Assembly (NCBI GenBank): GCA_025927545.1
Contig: JAICLE010000001.1
Span: 1-64,000 of the forward strand
Direction of reading: 5' to 3'
Origin: Gemmatimonadales bacterium
GTDB lineage: Bacteria; Gemmatimonadota; Gemmatimonadetes; Gemmatimonadales; GWC2-71-9
DNA: 64,000 bases
Below are positions 9,100 to 17,819 of this stretch, one piece after another. Within the stretch, counting starts at the first letter, position 1. Each line of letters starts with the position of its first letter. The position numbers and the translations under genes were made by a program. A model generated the notes under the pieces. That model worked only from the letters and a program-made list of their open reading frames with translations. It did not search any database and was not told the DNA's origin.

Positions 9100-9821
9100 A
9101 CGAACTCTGGGACCGGCTCCAGGCCGGCGCCGAACAGATCGGGACCGTGGTGCCGGCTCTGCTGGGGGCTGCGGTGATCCTGCTGACGGGCTACTTCCTG
9201 GCCCGCCAGATTCAACGCTGGGCGGACGACACCCTCAAGCGACTTGACTTCAACCGCATGGCCGCCGCGGGAGGCCTGGATGAGGTGGTCGTCCGCACCG
9301 GATCCCGGCTCGACCCGGTCCGGGCGCTCGGCAAGCTGATCTTCTGGCTGGTCATGCTGGTGGTGATCCTGCTCGCGAGCACGGCGCTCGGCCTGGAGAG
9401 CGTCAACCAGATGTTCGGCACCATGCTGGCCTTCATCCCGACGCTCATCGCGGCCATCGTGATCGTCATCCTCGGGATGATTCTCGGCGAGTTCGTGCGT
9501 GGCCTCATCCTCGCCTCGGCCGGCACGGTGTCCGGCGTCCCGACGGTCGCCAAGCTGGCCAAGGGCGCCGTGGTGGTGATCGCGATCTTCATGGCGCTGC
9601 AGCAGGTGGGCGTGGCCGAGGAGATCGTGACCGCCGCTTTCACTCTCACCCTGGGCGCCGTCGCGCTCGCGGTGGGGCTCGCGTTCGGCCTCGGCAACCG
9701 CGAACTGGCCGGCGAGATTACCCGCCGCTGGTACGAGGAAGGACGCCGCCGCGACCGCCGCCGCACCGATCGGCAGGGCCCCAATATCCCCCCGGGCGAC
9801 GAGCCGCCGATACTGGACTGA
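9096..9821 (+). CDS. Small membrane protein related to mechanosensitive-channel helix family
   Basis: A 241-residue inner-membrane protein with about five hydrophobic helices (around residues 18-38, 80-100, 110-135, 150-168, 172-195), resembling the conserved-TM-helix proteins related to MscS. Features are the ARQIQRWADDTLKRLDFNR stretch after the first helix, FVRGLI after the third, and the glycine-rich last helix (AVGLAFGLGNRELAGEI). It ends before a beta-domain, so it is shorter than a full MscS subunit. A charged tail (RRRDRRRTDRQ) follows. GTG 9096 overlaps the TGA of the MDR gene, implying translational coupling. Channel function is inferred. Confidence 0.65.
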   Translation: MNELWDRLQAGAEQIGTVVPALLGAAVILLTGYFLARQIQRWADDTLKRLDFNRMAAAGGLDEVVVRTGSRLDPVRALGKLIFWLVMLVVILLASTALGLESVNQMFGTMLAFIPTLIAAIVIVILGMILGEFVRGLILASAGTVSGVPTVAKLAKGAVVVIAIFMALQQVGVAEEIVTAAFTLTLGAVALAVGLAFGLGNRELAGEITRRWYEEGRRRDRRRTDRQGPNIPPGDEPPILD

Positions 9822-9822
9822 A

Positions 9823-9916
9823 CTGCGGTAAGAGGTGAGAGGTAAGAGGTGGCCTCCCGGCGCTGCGTCGTCTCACCGCTCACCTCTTACCTCTCACCGC
9901 TTACCTCTTACCGCAG
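9823..9916. repeat. Long hairpin built of inverted 7-bp tandem repeats, bidirectional terminator-like
   Basis: The left arm (9823-9851) is CTGC followed by GGTAAGA/GGTGAGA units; the right arm (about 9881-9916) is its inverse with one extra 7-bp unit. Folding gives a stem of about 29 bp with a 7-nt bulge. It sits between the convergent membrane-protein and lipoprotein genes and includes the TAA stop and last codons of the lipoprotein. Confidence 0.8.
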
Positions 9917-11011
9917 TGTAAACCTCGCGACCGTCCGCTCCCCGCCCGCGTCCTTGACGGAGGCGTAAATCGCGCCCTTCTCGCCGAAGCCGGCGAGCGA
10001 CGCTCCCCTGGGGAACTCGATGCTGCGTTGCCAGCTTCCCTTCCGGTTGAAGACGTCATAGGTGAGCGGCGCATCCTCCTGGGCGCGCGGGCGCTGCAGC
10101 CACACCTCGCCGTTCGGCCGGCCGAGGGCGAAGTCGAACGGAGCCTTGGTGTCGGCGAAGGGATAGCGGACCTGGAGGTCCTGCGGCATCCCGAACGCCT
10201 TGCCCCGCTCACGGACCTGCGCCAGCACCCGATCCCGGTCGGCCTGGGTCACCTGCAGCTTCTCGTATTCGTGCGACTTGCCACGGGTCCAGGTGCCGTC
10301 GGTCGCGCGCCAGTCCACCCGGTTCTCATGCCCCCGCGCCAGCCACGCCGTGCCGTTCGGCAGCACGCCGAAAAAGTCATTCGGCGCGAAGACCTTCGCG
10401 GCCTGCTGCGTCTGCTCTCCGAACACGGCGTCGCCATACTCCGGCGACGCCAGATTGGCCACGGTGTCCACCTTCCCGCTCCCGAGGCCGATTCGGAGCA
10501 CGGGGATGCTGTCCGGCCTGAGCACCCGGCCCGGCTCGCCGCCGCCGATCACCGCCTGGTAGTCCACCTTGTATCCGTATCCGACGGTGTCGTACACCAG
10601 GACCGGCGTGTTCCCCGAGACGCTGGCGATCGGCAACACGCCCAGCGGCTTGCCCGCTTCGTTCCACAGCGTGGTCCGGAGCCCGCTGAAGTCCACGAGG
10701 GCAACCGTATCGGCCCCAAGGTGCGCCACCCAGCCCGGGAACTTGTACTGCTCTGCCGGCGCGTTCGCCGGCAGCGAGTCGACGTGCGTGCCCAGAGTGT
10801 CGAGCTTCCCGGTGTCCAGGTCGGCGGTGAAGAACAGCTTTGCCTTGGTGTCCGCGAACGCCACCCGGCCATTCCCCAGTTCCACGACATTGCTGAGCTG
10901 GGCGAATGTGGCTGGGAGCTTCTTCTCCAGGGTGAGCCCGCCCTGGCTTTCGGCACGGGTGCAGCCGAGCGCGAGCAGTGACAGGGCGAATGCGGTTGGA
11001 GCCAACTTCAT
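9908..11011 (-). CDS. Lipoprotein with beta-propeller-like repeats, paralogue A
   Basis: A 367-residue exported lipoprotein (MKLAPTAFALSLLALGC, Cys about 17) with repeated beta-strand segments such as NGRVAFADTKAKLFF, NGTAWLARGHENRVDWR and NGEVWLQRPRA, as in six-bladed propellers common in this phylum. No catalytic signature was recognised; a ligand-binding or scaffold role is likely. ATG 11011 has AAGGAG 8 bp upstream and begins 4 bp after the upstream paralogue's stop, so the pair is co-transcribed. The last two codons and the stop lie in the 7-mer hairpin. Confidence 0.7.
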   Translation of the reverse strand: MKLAPTAFALSLLALGCTRAESQGGLTLEKKLPATFAQLSNVVELGNGRVAFADTKAKLFFTADLDTGKLDTLGTHVDSLPANAPAEQYKFPGWVAHLGADTVALVDFSGLRTTLWNEAGKPLGVLPIASVSGNTPVLVYDTVGYGYKVDYQAVIGGGEPGRVLRPDSIPVLRIGLGSGKVDTVANLASPEYGDAVFGEQTQQAAKVFAPNDFFGVLPNGTAWLARGHENRVDWRATDGTWTRGKSHEYEKLQVTQADRDRVLAQVRERGKAFGMPQDLQVRYPFADTKAPFDFALGRPNGEVWLQRPRAQEDAPLTYDVFNRKGSWQRSIEFPRGASLAGFGEKGAIYASVKDAGGERTVARFTLR

Positions 11012-11015
11012 GCGA

Positions 11016-12104
11016 TCACTCCTTCGGGGTAGCTGACGGACGGAACGCGGGAACGACGAAACGGAGCAGTCGGGCGCCGCCGCCCGAGACGTCGTATACC
11101 AGGACGGCATCGCGACCGACGGCAATGACATGGCCGCGGCCCGGAAGGCGGATATTGGCGCGCATGTGCCCGAGCCGGTCGACCACGTGGTACTCGCGGC
11201 TCGAGTCCGACGGGGCGCGGCTCTTCTCCAGCCAGACGTCGCCGGAAGGGCTGGTGAAGCCGGCCTCGAACGGCGGCTTGACCGCCGCGAACGGGAGCTG
11301 CTGCGCGGTCGCCCGCAGCTCCTTCGGGAAGCGGCGGAGGAACAGCTCCCGGTCGTAGCGCGTCACCTCGAGCACTCGGTCCGGCAGGGGGTCGCCTCTG
11401 GCCCACCGGCCGGCCGGATCCCGCCAGTCGACGCGGTTCTCGTACACCCGCGCGACCCAGAGGGAGCCATCCGGCAGCGCTCCCCACTGGTCGACGCCAC
11501 TGAACACCCGCTGCTCGAAGTGGCGTCCGGCGGCGCCCACCACCTCGGTAACGTCCAGCGGCGCGAGCCGCGCGATCGTGTCCACTGGAACGAAGTCCCG
11601 GCCCGTTCTGACGACCGCCGACGAGTCGCGGTTTCCCAGACCCTCGGCGCCCGGTCGCGGCGCCAGTTCCAGATAGAACCTCCCGGACCGGTCCGCGGCC
11701 CGGGGCAGCACGCCGCGCACCGCGTCCGAGGCCGGCACCGCGCCCGTGAATCGCCCATCGAAGGTCCAGCGGGACGTCCGCCGCAGCCCCCAGTCGCCGA
11801 CGTACAAGGTGTCGGCGGTCCGGAAAAGCGTCGCTGGGCTGCGGAGCTCTCGGGTGGACTGGCCGCCCAGCGGAGTGGCCGTGTCCACCGTAAAATCGAC
11901 GATCGCGACCTGCTCGGTGGCAGGGGCCAGCACCGCCCAACGTTCGCCGGCCAGCCAGACGCCCGCCGTAACCTCGCCGAAGGTCGCGGCCACCGTGTCG
12001 GTGGCGCGCTCCAGAGTTACGACCGGCGTTGGCGGCCGCGGTTTGCCGCACGCCGCCGGAACGAGCGCGGCGGCGGCGAGAATGGCATGGGGGAGGCCCC
12101 GCAT
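11016..12104 (-). CDS. Lipoprotein with beta-propeller-like repeats, paralogue B
   Basis: A 362-residue lipoprotein (LVPAAC lipobox, Cys about 17), clearly a paralogue of the following gene: both carry ENRVDWR, a preceding DGxxWxAR strand, a PFAxxKxPF element and a GxVWLxxxRA strand in the same order. Tandem duplication followed by divergence is the simplest reading. ATG 12104 was chosen because a TACATT hexamer stands 6 bp before it; the longer open frame upstream overlaps the HEAT gene and is spurious. Function unknown. Confidence 0.7.
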   Translation of the reverse strand: MRGLPHAILAAAALVPAACGKPRPPTPVVTLERATDTVAATFGEVTAGVWLAGERWAVLAPATEQVAIVDFTVDTATPLGGQSTRELRSPATLFRTADTLYVGDWGLRRTSRWTFDGRFTGAVPASDAVRGVLPRAADRSGRFYLELAPRPGAEGLGNRDSSAVVRTGRDFVPVDTIARLAPLDVTEVVGAAGRHFEQRVFSGVDQWGALPDGSLWVARVYENRVDWRDPAGRWARGDPLPDRVLEVTRYDRELFLRRFPKELRATAQQLPFAAVKPPFEAGFTSPSGDVWLEKSRAPSDSSREYHVVDRLGHMRANIRLPGRGHVIAVGRDAVLVYDVSGGGARLLRFVVPAFRPSATPKE

Positions 12105-12110
12105 GCCGGG

Positions 12111-12116
12111 AATGTA
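12111..12116 (-). promoter_or_regulatory. -10 element of a leaderless promoter (lipoprotein pair)
   Basis: On the minus strand TACATT is followed by exactly 6 bp (CCCGGC) and ATG 12104, with no Shine-Dalgarno. Confidence 0.55.
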
Positions 12117-12180
12117 ATGGGGTGGGTTCGGAGACCGTGCGAAGCCGGCAGACCGGGTTGCGGGGCGGGGGCCGCGCCGC

Positions 12181-13620
12181 TCAGGGTTCCTCGATGATGT
12201 CCTGCAGGGCCTTGGCGGCGCGGGGATCAGCGCTCTGACCGAGCCAGTAGAGGGCTTTCTGCCTGAGCTCGCGGTCGGGATCGTGACGGGCGATATCGAG
12301 CAACCGGTCAACGGCCGCGGGCTCGTCCCGTTGCGAATAGACGAACAGGAGCTGCTCGCGGAGCCCACGGTCCGTGAGCGCGGTATAGAGAGCGGTGAGG
12401 TCGGCGATCGGCGCGTTGGCCTGGCCCGCCCAGAAGAGCGCCTGCTTCCGCAACTCGAGCGGCTGCCGCCCGTCCCGAGCGACACTCAGCAGGAAGCGGG
12501 CGTTCTCCGCACCGCCTCCCTGGGCTATGGAGAACAGCACCTTCTTCCCCAGGGCATCGTCCGTCACTCGGCCGAACAGCGCGCGGAGGAAAGCGGCATT
12601 CTCCGGGCCGCCGCTCTGCCCGATCCAGAAGATGGCCTTGGCGCGGAGCTCAGGCGACTGATCGGGGCCTTCGGCGTAGCGGCGAAGGGCCTGCTGCGCT
12701 CGTGAGCCGGCCTGCTGGGACAGCGCGAAAATCGCGCGCTCCCGCAGCGCCTCGTCCTTGGAACTGCGGACGATGGAGTCAAGTGCGCCCACCGCCTTGT
12801 CCGTCCCCACCTGTGACAGCCAGAACACCGCTTGCTCCCTCACCTCCCGGTCCGGGTCGTTGCGGGCCGCGTCCAGCAGGATCGCTTCCGCCCCGTCGGC
12901 GCTCTCCTGCGCGATGAGGAACGCGGCCTTCCGCCGGAGACACACGGACGCGGCATCGCGGCGCAAGAGTACGCGCCTGAGGATGGGGCGCGCGCGGGCG
13001 TCATCCATCTGCTGCAGCGCGCTCAGCGCCGCGAGCTTGGTATCGTCCTCGTCCGAGGCGCAACGATCGTCGCCGGCCGCCCGCGACCCTCCGTGAGCCG
13101 CCGGGGCGGCCGAAACAGCGGGGGCCGCGGGAACGGATGGGGGTGCCGGCGGCACCGGCGGCACCGGCGGCACCGCCGCCTCGGCCGCCCGGGCTACCCT
13201 GATGGCGGCGTCCTGGTCGCCGCGCCGGGCGAGCTCCCCCTCGATCCGCCGTTCGAGCGCCTGGGCGTCGCCTCTGGTGGCAGCTCTCGGGTGGCTCCCA
13301 CGCTGAGCCTCCAGGGCGTCGAGCGCGGCGTGGAGCTGGGACGTTCCGCCAATGCGATAGAGTGCAAAGGCGTTCCAGTAGTAGGCGTCGCCGGCGTAGG
13401 CGGACTGTGGAAAGCGGGCTGGCACCCGCGCGAAGAGCTCGGCGGCATGGGTGTAGTCGCGACGGTCGAGCGCCTGGCGCGCCGCGCGGTAGAGCGAATC
13501 GGCCGGATCGGCCTGCAGCCAGGCCGCCGCCGGCGGGTCGGCAGCGGAACTGTCCTGCACCGGCCCGCCGAAGGTGAGCACGCCTGCCAACGCCGCAGCA
13601 AGAGCCATCCGATCGATCAC
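12181..13620 (-). CDS. Exported TPR and HEAT-repeat protein
   Basis: A 479-residue protein with a short signal-like N-terminus (MALAAALAGVL), a TPR-like region (about 40-130: SLYRAARQALDRRDYTHAAELF, AGDAYYWNAFALY), a Pro/Ala-rich linker (about 145-185) and at least eight HEAT-type repeats (about 195-475) with the recurring unit LRxKAxFWxGQS. It probably provides a binding surface in the periplasm. The GTG start overlaps the anti-sigma TGA (GTGA) and has GAGGTGAC upstream. As third gene of the sigma/anti-sigma operon it may sense or relay the signal, or be a regulated output. Confidence 0.8.
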   Translation of the reverse strand: MIDRMALAAALAGVLTFGGPVQDSSAADPPAAAWLQADPADSLYRAARQALDRRDYTHAAELFARVPARFPQSAYAGDAYYWNAFALYRIGGTSQLHAALDALEAQRGSHPRAATRGDAQALERRIEGELARRGDQDAAIRVARAAEAAVPPVPPVPPAPPSVPAAPAVSAAPAAHGGSRAAGDDRCASDEDDTKLAALSALQQMDDARARPILRRVLLRRDAASVCLRRKAAFLIAQESADGAEAILLDAARNDPDREVREQAVFWLSQVGTDKAVGALDSIVRSSKDEALRERAIFALSQQAGSRAQQALRRYAEGPDQSPELRAKAIFWIGQSGGPENAAFLRALFGRVTDDALGKKVLFSIAQGGGAENARFLLSVARDGRQPLELRKQALFWAGQANAPIADLTALYTALTDRGLREQLLFVYSQRDEPAAVDRLLDIARHDPDRELRQKALYWLGQSADPRAAKALQDIIEEP

Positions 13621-14255
13621 AAGTCACCTCGCGTTGAGGACGTGCCGGCGGGCACGACCGTCCTGAGCCTGGGGAGCACCGCTCCCCGCTCGATTCCCTC
13701 GCCCACCAGTTCACGCTGGCTCGCCGTTGCGTCCGCAGGGAGTTGAGCGATCTCCGCCAGGACCAGCTCCAGATCCTGCAGCAGGAGACGCATCCGGCTG
13801 TCCCGCGCTGCCGGCGAGTCCAGCAGCAGCCGATTGGTGGCCAGCAACTGCCGCGCGGCGGCCGGGGCGAGCCGCTCCCGGTCCCCGGAACGAAGCGATG
13901 CCCGCACCATCGTGAGGAAGGCTTCGGACTGATCGAGGTGCTCGATCGTGGCGATCCGGTAGGCCGCCTCGCTCACGCGCGGGCCACCGGCACCGTCGGC
14001 GGCGGCCGCCGGCGCCCTCGCGTGCCCGGGTGGCGTGCCCGGCGCGGACAGCCGGCCGAGCGCAGCGCCGGCCGCGAGGAGTACCGTGGCCGCCGCAGCC
14101 CACGGAATCCACCGCCGGGGCGCAGGCTTCCTCGGGCGCTCGGCGCGGCGCCGGGTCTCGATGGCCTGCCACATCGCCTCCCGCGGGGTGGGCGGGGGCG
14201 CGTGATACTCGCGCGCGGCCGCCCCCAGCGGTTCCTCCAGGTGATCGTCGTCCAT
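13617..14255 (-). CDS. Putative membrane anti-sigma factor
   Basis: A 212-residue single-pass membrane protein: a cytoplasmic N-terminus of about 48 residues, a hydrophobic helix (IPWAAAATVLLAAGAALG, about 49-66) and a periplasmic alpha-helical part with leucine-rich stretches (RMRLLLQDLELVLAEIAQL). It has no zinc-finger HxxxCxxC. The anti-sigma call rests on position, 5 bp downstream of an ECF sigma gene, and on topology; no motif proves it. The GTG of the HEAT gene overlaps its stop. Confidence 0.6.
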   Translation of the reverse strand: MDDDHLEEPLGAAAREYHAPPPTPREAMWQAIETRRRAERPRKPAPRRWIPWAAAATVLLAAGAALGRLSAPGTPPGHARAPAAAADGAGGPRVSEAAYRIATIEHLDQSEAFLTMVRASLRSGDRERLAPAAARQLLATNRLLLDSPAARDSRMRLLLQDLELVLAEIAQLPADATASQRELVGEGIERGAVLPRLRTVVPAGTSSTRGDL

Positions 14256-14260
14256 GGTTC

Positions 14261-14833
14261 CTAGTCCCTGGCGAAATCGGCGAGCGCGACGCGCAGCCGC
14301 GCGCGCGCGCGGGAGAGCTGGGCCTTCGATGTTCCCGGCTGGACGCCGAGGCTCGCCGCGATCTCCTCGTGGGTATACCCCTCGACGTCGTGCATCACGA
14401 ACACTGTGCGGTAGCCCTCCGGCAGCCCATCAACCGCACTCGCGAGCCGCGACCTCAGGTCCGGGTCCGCCTCGAGCCGCTGGACGCCCAGCGCGGGCGC
14501 TTCGTCCAGCCCGACCTCCCGCTCCCTCGCCCGGCGGAGCGAGCGAAGACCGTTCAGCGTCACCGACACCGCGATGGCGCACAGCCAGGTCGAGAGTGCG
14601 CTGTCGCCCCGGAAACCGGCGAGACACCGGAAGCCCCGTATGAAGGCCTCCTGGGTGTAGTCCTGGGCGCGATGCAGATCATCGGTCATGCGGTACACCA
14701 GCCGGAAGACGCGGTCCACGTGCGCGTCGTACAACGCACGCTCGGCGCCCGGGTCGCCTGCCAGCACTCGGCCGATCAGTTCGCGGTCGTTCACAGGCTC
14801 CGGCGCGTGAGGGTCAGTGCTGCGAACCGGCAC
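14261..14833 (-). CDS. ECF RNA polymerase sigma factor
   Basis: A 190-residue sigma-70 family factor of the extracytoplasmic-function type. Region 2 is seen at about 30-95 (LYDAHVDRVFRLVYRM, DYTQEAFIRGFRCLAGFRGDSALSTWL) and region 4 at about 130-180 (LPEGYRTVFVMHDVEGYTHEEIAASLGVQPGTSKAQLSRARARLR). It should direct RNA polymerase to stress or envelope promoters and is probably held by the membrane protein encoded next. Start is GTG 14833; GTG 14794 (NDRELIGRV) is a reasonable shorter alternative. The gene heads a three-gene operon and may autoregulate through the palindrome just upstream. Confidence 0.88.
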   Translation of the reverse strand: MPVRSTDPHAPEPVNDRELIGRVLAGDPGAERALYDAHVDRVFRLVYRMTDDLHRAQDYTQEAFIRGFRCLAGFRGDSALSTWLCAIAVSVTLNGLRSLRRAREREVGLDEAPALGVQRLEADPDLRSRLASAVDGLPEGYRTVFVMHDVEGYTHEEIAASLGVQPGTSKAQLSRARARLRVALADFARD

Positions 14834-14857
14834 TCTGACACCGGCCCGGCCGAAACG

Positions 14858-14889
14858 GTTGCGCGACGCGCCTCACGGCCGTGCGCAAC
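14858..14889. promoter_or_regulatory. Inverted repeat upstream of the sigma-factor gene
   Basis: GTTGCGC (14858-14864) and GCGCAAC (14883-14889) are exact inverted 7-mers 18 bp apart, 25-55 bp upstream of the sigma start. This may be an operator or part of an autoregulated promoter; no ECF -35/-10 pair can be assigned with confidence. Confidence 0.3.
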
Positions 14890-14967
14890 TCTCGGCCATC
14901 TGGCGGCATCTCACTCGTACGCGAAGGGGCGACGGGTTGCTTCAGCTCGGGAAAGGATGGAGATCCA

Positions 14968-15141
14968 ATGGTACGGCTGGCGGCAGGGGAGACCCCAATG
15001 ATCTACGTGGTGCTCGACGGCGGGCGGCCGATCGGCCAGGTGATAGAGCCCGCGGGCCAACCGGTGCTGGCACCCGGGGCAGGCACGGTGCTGCTGCAGC
15101 GCCGTCCATCAGCGCAACTCCGGCTCCCATCGGCCTCATAA
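14968..15141 (+). CDS. Small hypothetical protein, 57 residues
   Basis: ATG 14968 follows GGATGGAG at good ribosome-binding distance. The product begins MVRLAAGETPMIYVVLDGG and has a small-domain look (hydrophobic IYVVL strand, then GRPIGQVIEPAGQPVLAPG). No family is recognised. It lies between the divergent sigma operon and gyrA and stops 50 bp before the gyrA -10 element. It may be a real short gene or a fortuitous frame. Confidence 0.35.
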   Translation: MVRLAAGETPMIYVVLDGGRPIGQVIEPAGQPVLAPGAGTVLLQRRPSAQLRLPSAS

Positions 15142-15190
15142 GCCCTTGCCCGCCGCCAACTTCCGCTAACTGCGGGGCGTTGCGCCCGAC

Positions 15191-15210
15191 CCCGGCTCCG
15201 GGGTATATTT
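15191..15210 (+). promoter_or_regulatory. gyrA promoter with abutting GC palindrome
   Basis: TATATT (15205-15210) is a good -10 for gyrA, with a leader of about 49 nt. Immediately upstream, CCCCGG-CT-CCGGGG (15191-15204) is a perfect palindrome touching the -10, where it replaces the usual spacer. This layout could make the promoter sensitive to supercoiling or to a repressor. Confidence 0.45.
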
Positions 15211-15265
15211 GGGGGTCTCGGTTCTCCCACCGGGATTGCCGTGTTTCCCCCAGCAAGCGAACGCC

Positions 15266-17764
15266 ATGACCGCACCGAATTCGCGCGAACGAATCCTGCC
15301 CCGCCTCATCGTCGACGAGATGCAGCAGTCGTTCATCAACTACTCGATGAGCGTCATCGTCTCCCGCGCGCTGCCGGACGTCCGCGACGGGCTCAAGCCG
15401 GTGCACCGCCGCATCCTGTACGCCATGAACGAGCTGGGCCTGGTCCCCGGCCGGCCCTACAAGAAGTCGGCGACGGTGGTGGGCGACGTGCTCGGCAAGT
15501 ACCACCCGCACGGCGACCAGTCGGTCTACGACGCGCTGGTGCGCATGGTCCAGGAATTCTCGCTGCGGTACCCGCTGGTGGATGGCCAGGGGAACTTCGG
15601 CTCGGTGGATGGCGATCCGGCGGCGGCCTACCGCTACACCGAGTCGCGCCTCACCCGTGCCGCGATCGCCATGCTGGAGGACATCGACAAGAATACCGTC
15701 AACTTCCAGCCCAACTTCGACGACCGGCTCCAGGAGCCGACCGTCCTGCCCGCGCGGATCCCCAACCTGCTGGTCAACGGCTCGTCCGGCATCGCCGTTG
15801 GCATGGCCACCAACATCCCCCCGCACAACCTGCGCGAGGTGGCGAAGGCGATCGAACTGCTGATCGACAATCCCGAGGCCGGCATCGCCGACCTGCGCAA
15901 GGTCGTCAAGGGGCCCGATTTCCCCACCGGCGCGTACATCTATGGCCGTCAGGGCATCAAGGAGGCGTACGAGACCGGCCGGGGCCGCGTCATCATGCGC
16001 GCCCGGGCCCAGATCGAGGAGAAGGAATCCTCGGGCCGCTCCCAGATCGTGGTCACCGAGATTCCCTATCAGGTCAACAAGGAGAACCTGGTCAAGGCGA
16101 TCGCGGAGCTGGCGAGCGACAAGCGGATCGACGGGATCAGCGGGGTCAATGACGAGTCCGACAAGGAGGGCATGCGGATCGTCATCGAGCTGAAGCGCGA
16201 TGCCATCCCCAACGTGGTGCTCAACCAGCTCTACAAGCACACCGCCATGCAGTCCACCTTCGGCGTGATCATGCTGGCGCTCGACCACGGCGCCCCCAGG
16301 ATCATGAATCTGAAGGAGTTGCTGGAGCGCTACATCGAGCACCGGCACGAGATCATCGTCCGGCGGACGCAGTTCGATCTGGCCGCAGCGGAGGCCCGCG
16401 AGCACATCCTCGAGGGACTCAAGATCGCCGTCGACAACATCGACGAGGTCATCAAGATCATCCGGGGCTCGGCCGATACGCCCCAGGCCGACGCGCGGCT
16501 GCGCAAGCGTTTCGGGCTGAGCGAGAAGCAGACCGACGCCATCCTCAACATGCGGCTGGCCAAGCTCACCGGTCTGGAGATCGACAAGCTCGAGGCCGAG
16601 CTCAAGGAGGTGAGGGCGACGATCAAGGAGCTGAAGGGGATCCTGGCCTCGAAGCCCAGGCGGATGGCGATCCTCAAGCAGGAGATGCGCGAGATCGTCG
16701 ACCAGTTCGGCGACGAGCGCCGCACCGAGATCGTGGCCGACCAGGGCGAGTTCACGGTCGAGGATCTGATCGCGGAAGAGGACATGGTCATCACCATCTC
16801 CCACACCGGCTACATCAAGCGCATCCCGATCACCACCTACAAGCGCCAGCGCCGCGGCGGCCGGGGACTCAACGGGCAGGACCTCAAAGCCGACGACTGG
16901 GTCGAGCACCTCTTCATCGCGAGCACGCACGACTACCTGCTGTTCTTCACCAACGCGGGACAGCTCTACTGGCTCAAGGTGCACGAGATCCCGCAGGCCA
17001 GCCGCTCGGCCCGCGGAAAGCCGGTGGTCAACTGCATCGCCATCAAGCCCAACGAGCAGATCGCCGCGCTGGTCCCGGTCCGGGAGTTCGCCGACGACAA
17101 GTGCCTCATCTTCGCTACCCGGCAGGGGACGGTGAAGAAGACGCTGCTCTCGGCCTACGGGAACGTGCGGGCCAATGGGCTCTGCGCCATCAATATCGAC
17201 AAGGGTGACGAGCTGATCGACGTCCAGGTGTGCGACCAGAACAGCGACATCGTACTGGCCACCAAGGACGGTATGAGCATCCGCTTTCACCAGGGCGACG
17301 TCCGCGAGATGGGGCGCGCCACCACGGGCGTCAAGGGCATCGAGCTCGAGCAGGGCGACGCGGTCATCGGCATGGTCGTCGTTCGGCGTGATGCCACCCT
17401 GCTGGTCGTGAGCGAGAAGGGGTTCGGCAAGCGCTCCGAGCTGTCCGACTACCGGGTGCAGAAGCGCGGCGGGAAGGGCATTATCACCCTGCGGAAGACC
17501 GACAAGACCGGCTCCATCGTGGCGCTCAAGGAGGTCATCCCCGAGGATGAGCTGATGATGATCACCCGGCACGGTGTGATCATCCGCCTTCCGGTGGACG
17601 GAATCCGCGTCATCGGGCGGAACACGCAGGGTGTGAAGGTCATGAACCTCGATGCCGGCGATGCGGTCGTGGACGTGGCGCGGGTGGTCAAGGAAGACGA
17701 GGCGGGGGCGGAGGAGGTCGCGGGAGACGACGAGGCCACGCCTACCGCCGCTGCCGGCGAGTGA
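15266..17764 (+). CDS. gyrA: DNA gyrase subunit A
   Basis: An 832-residue GyrA, the DNA-breaking and rejoining subunit that works with GyrB to introduce negative supercoils. The N-terminal winged-helix/tower region has [20 protein letters not shown] and the active-site tyrosine in [10 protein letters not shown] (about residue 125). The C-terminal pinwheel begins near 500 and carries the GyrA box QRRGGRG (about residues 529-535), which distinguishes gyrase from topoisomerase IV. A short acidic tail ([14 protein letters not shown]) ends the protein. ATG 15266 fits the family N-terminus; the upstream 19-codon extension does not. gyrB is not in the window. Confidence 0.97.
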   Translation: MTAPNSRERILPRLIVDEMQQSFINYSMSVIVSRALPDVRDGLKPVHRRILYAMNELGLVPGRPYKKSATVVGDVLGKYHPHGDQSVYDALVRMVQEFSLRYPLVDGQGNFGSVDGDPAAAYRYTESRLTRAAIAMLEDIDKNTVNFQPNFDDRLQEPTVLPARIPNLLVNGSSGIAVGMATNIPPHNLREVAKAIELLIDNPEAGIADLRKVVKGPDFPTGAYIYGRQGIKEAYETGRGRVIMRARAQIEEKESSGRSQIVVTEIPYQVNKENLVKAIAELASDKRIDGISGVNDESDKEGMRIVIELKRDAIPNVVLNQLYKHTAMQSTFGVIMLALDHGAPRIMNLKELLERYIEHRHEIIVRRTQFDLAAAEAREHILEGLKIAVDNIDEVIKIIRGSADTPQADARLRKRFGLSEKQTDAILNMRLAKLTGLEIDKLEAELKEVRATIKELKGILASKPRRMAILKQEMREIVDQFGDERRTEIVADQGEFTVEDLIAEEDMVITISHTGYIKRIPITTYKRQRRGGRGLNGQDLKADDWVEHLFIASTHDYLLFFTNAGQLYWLKVHEIPQASRSARGKPVVNCIAIKPNEQIAALVPVREFADDKCLIFATRQGTVKKTLLSAYGNVRANGLCAINIDKGDELIDVQVCDQNSDIVLATKDGMSIRFHQGDVREMGRATTGVKGIELEQGDAVIGMVVVRRDATLLVVSEKGFGKRSELSDYRVQKRGGKGIITLRKTDKTGSIVALKEVIPEDELMMITRHGVIIRLPVDGIRVIGRNTQGVKVMNLDAGDAVVDVARVVKEDEAGAEEVAGDDEATPTAAAGE

Positions 17765-17819
17765 TCGCACCCGGGGGCTTGCCGGCCGGGCTCCCCCGCG
17801 CATTCAGCAGGACGTCCCT

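Noticed and set aside
9823-9916. CRISPR array
   Set aside because: Repeats are 7-mers with no spacers and are inverted, not direct; no cas genes nearby.
14942-17803. 953-residue antisense open frame under gyrA
   Set aside because: Low-complexity Asp/Leu/His/Val composition mirrored from gyrA codons; no family motif, and gyrA is certain.
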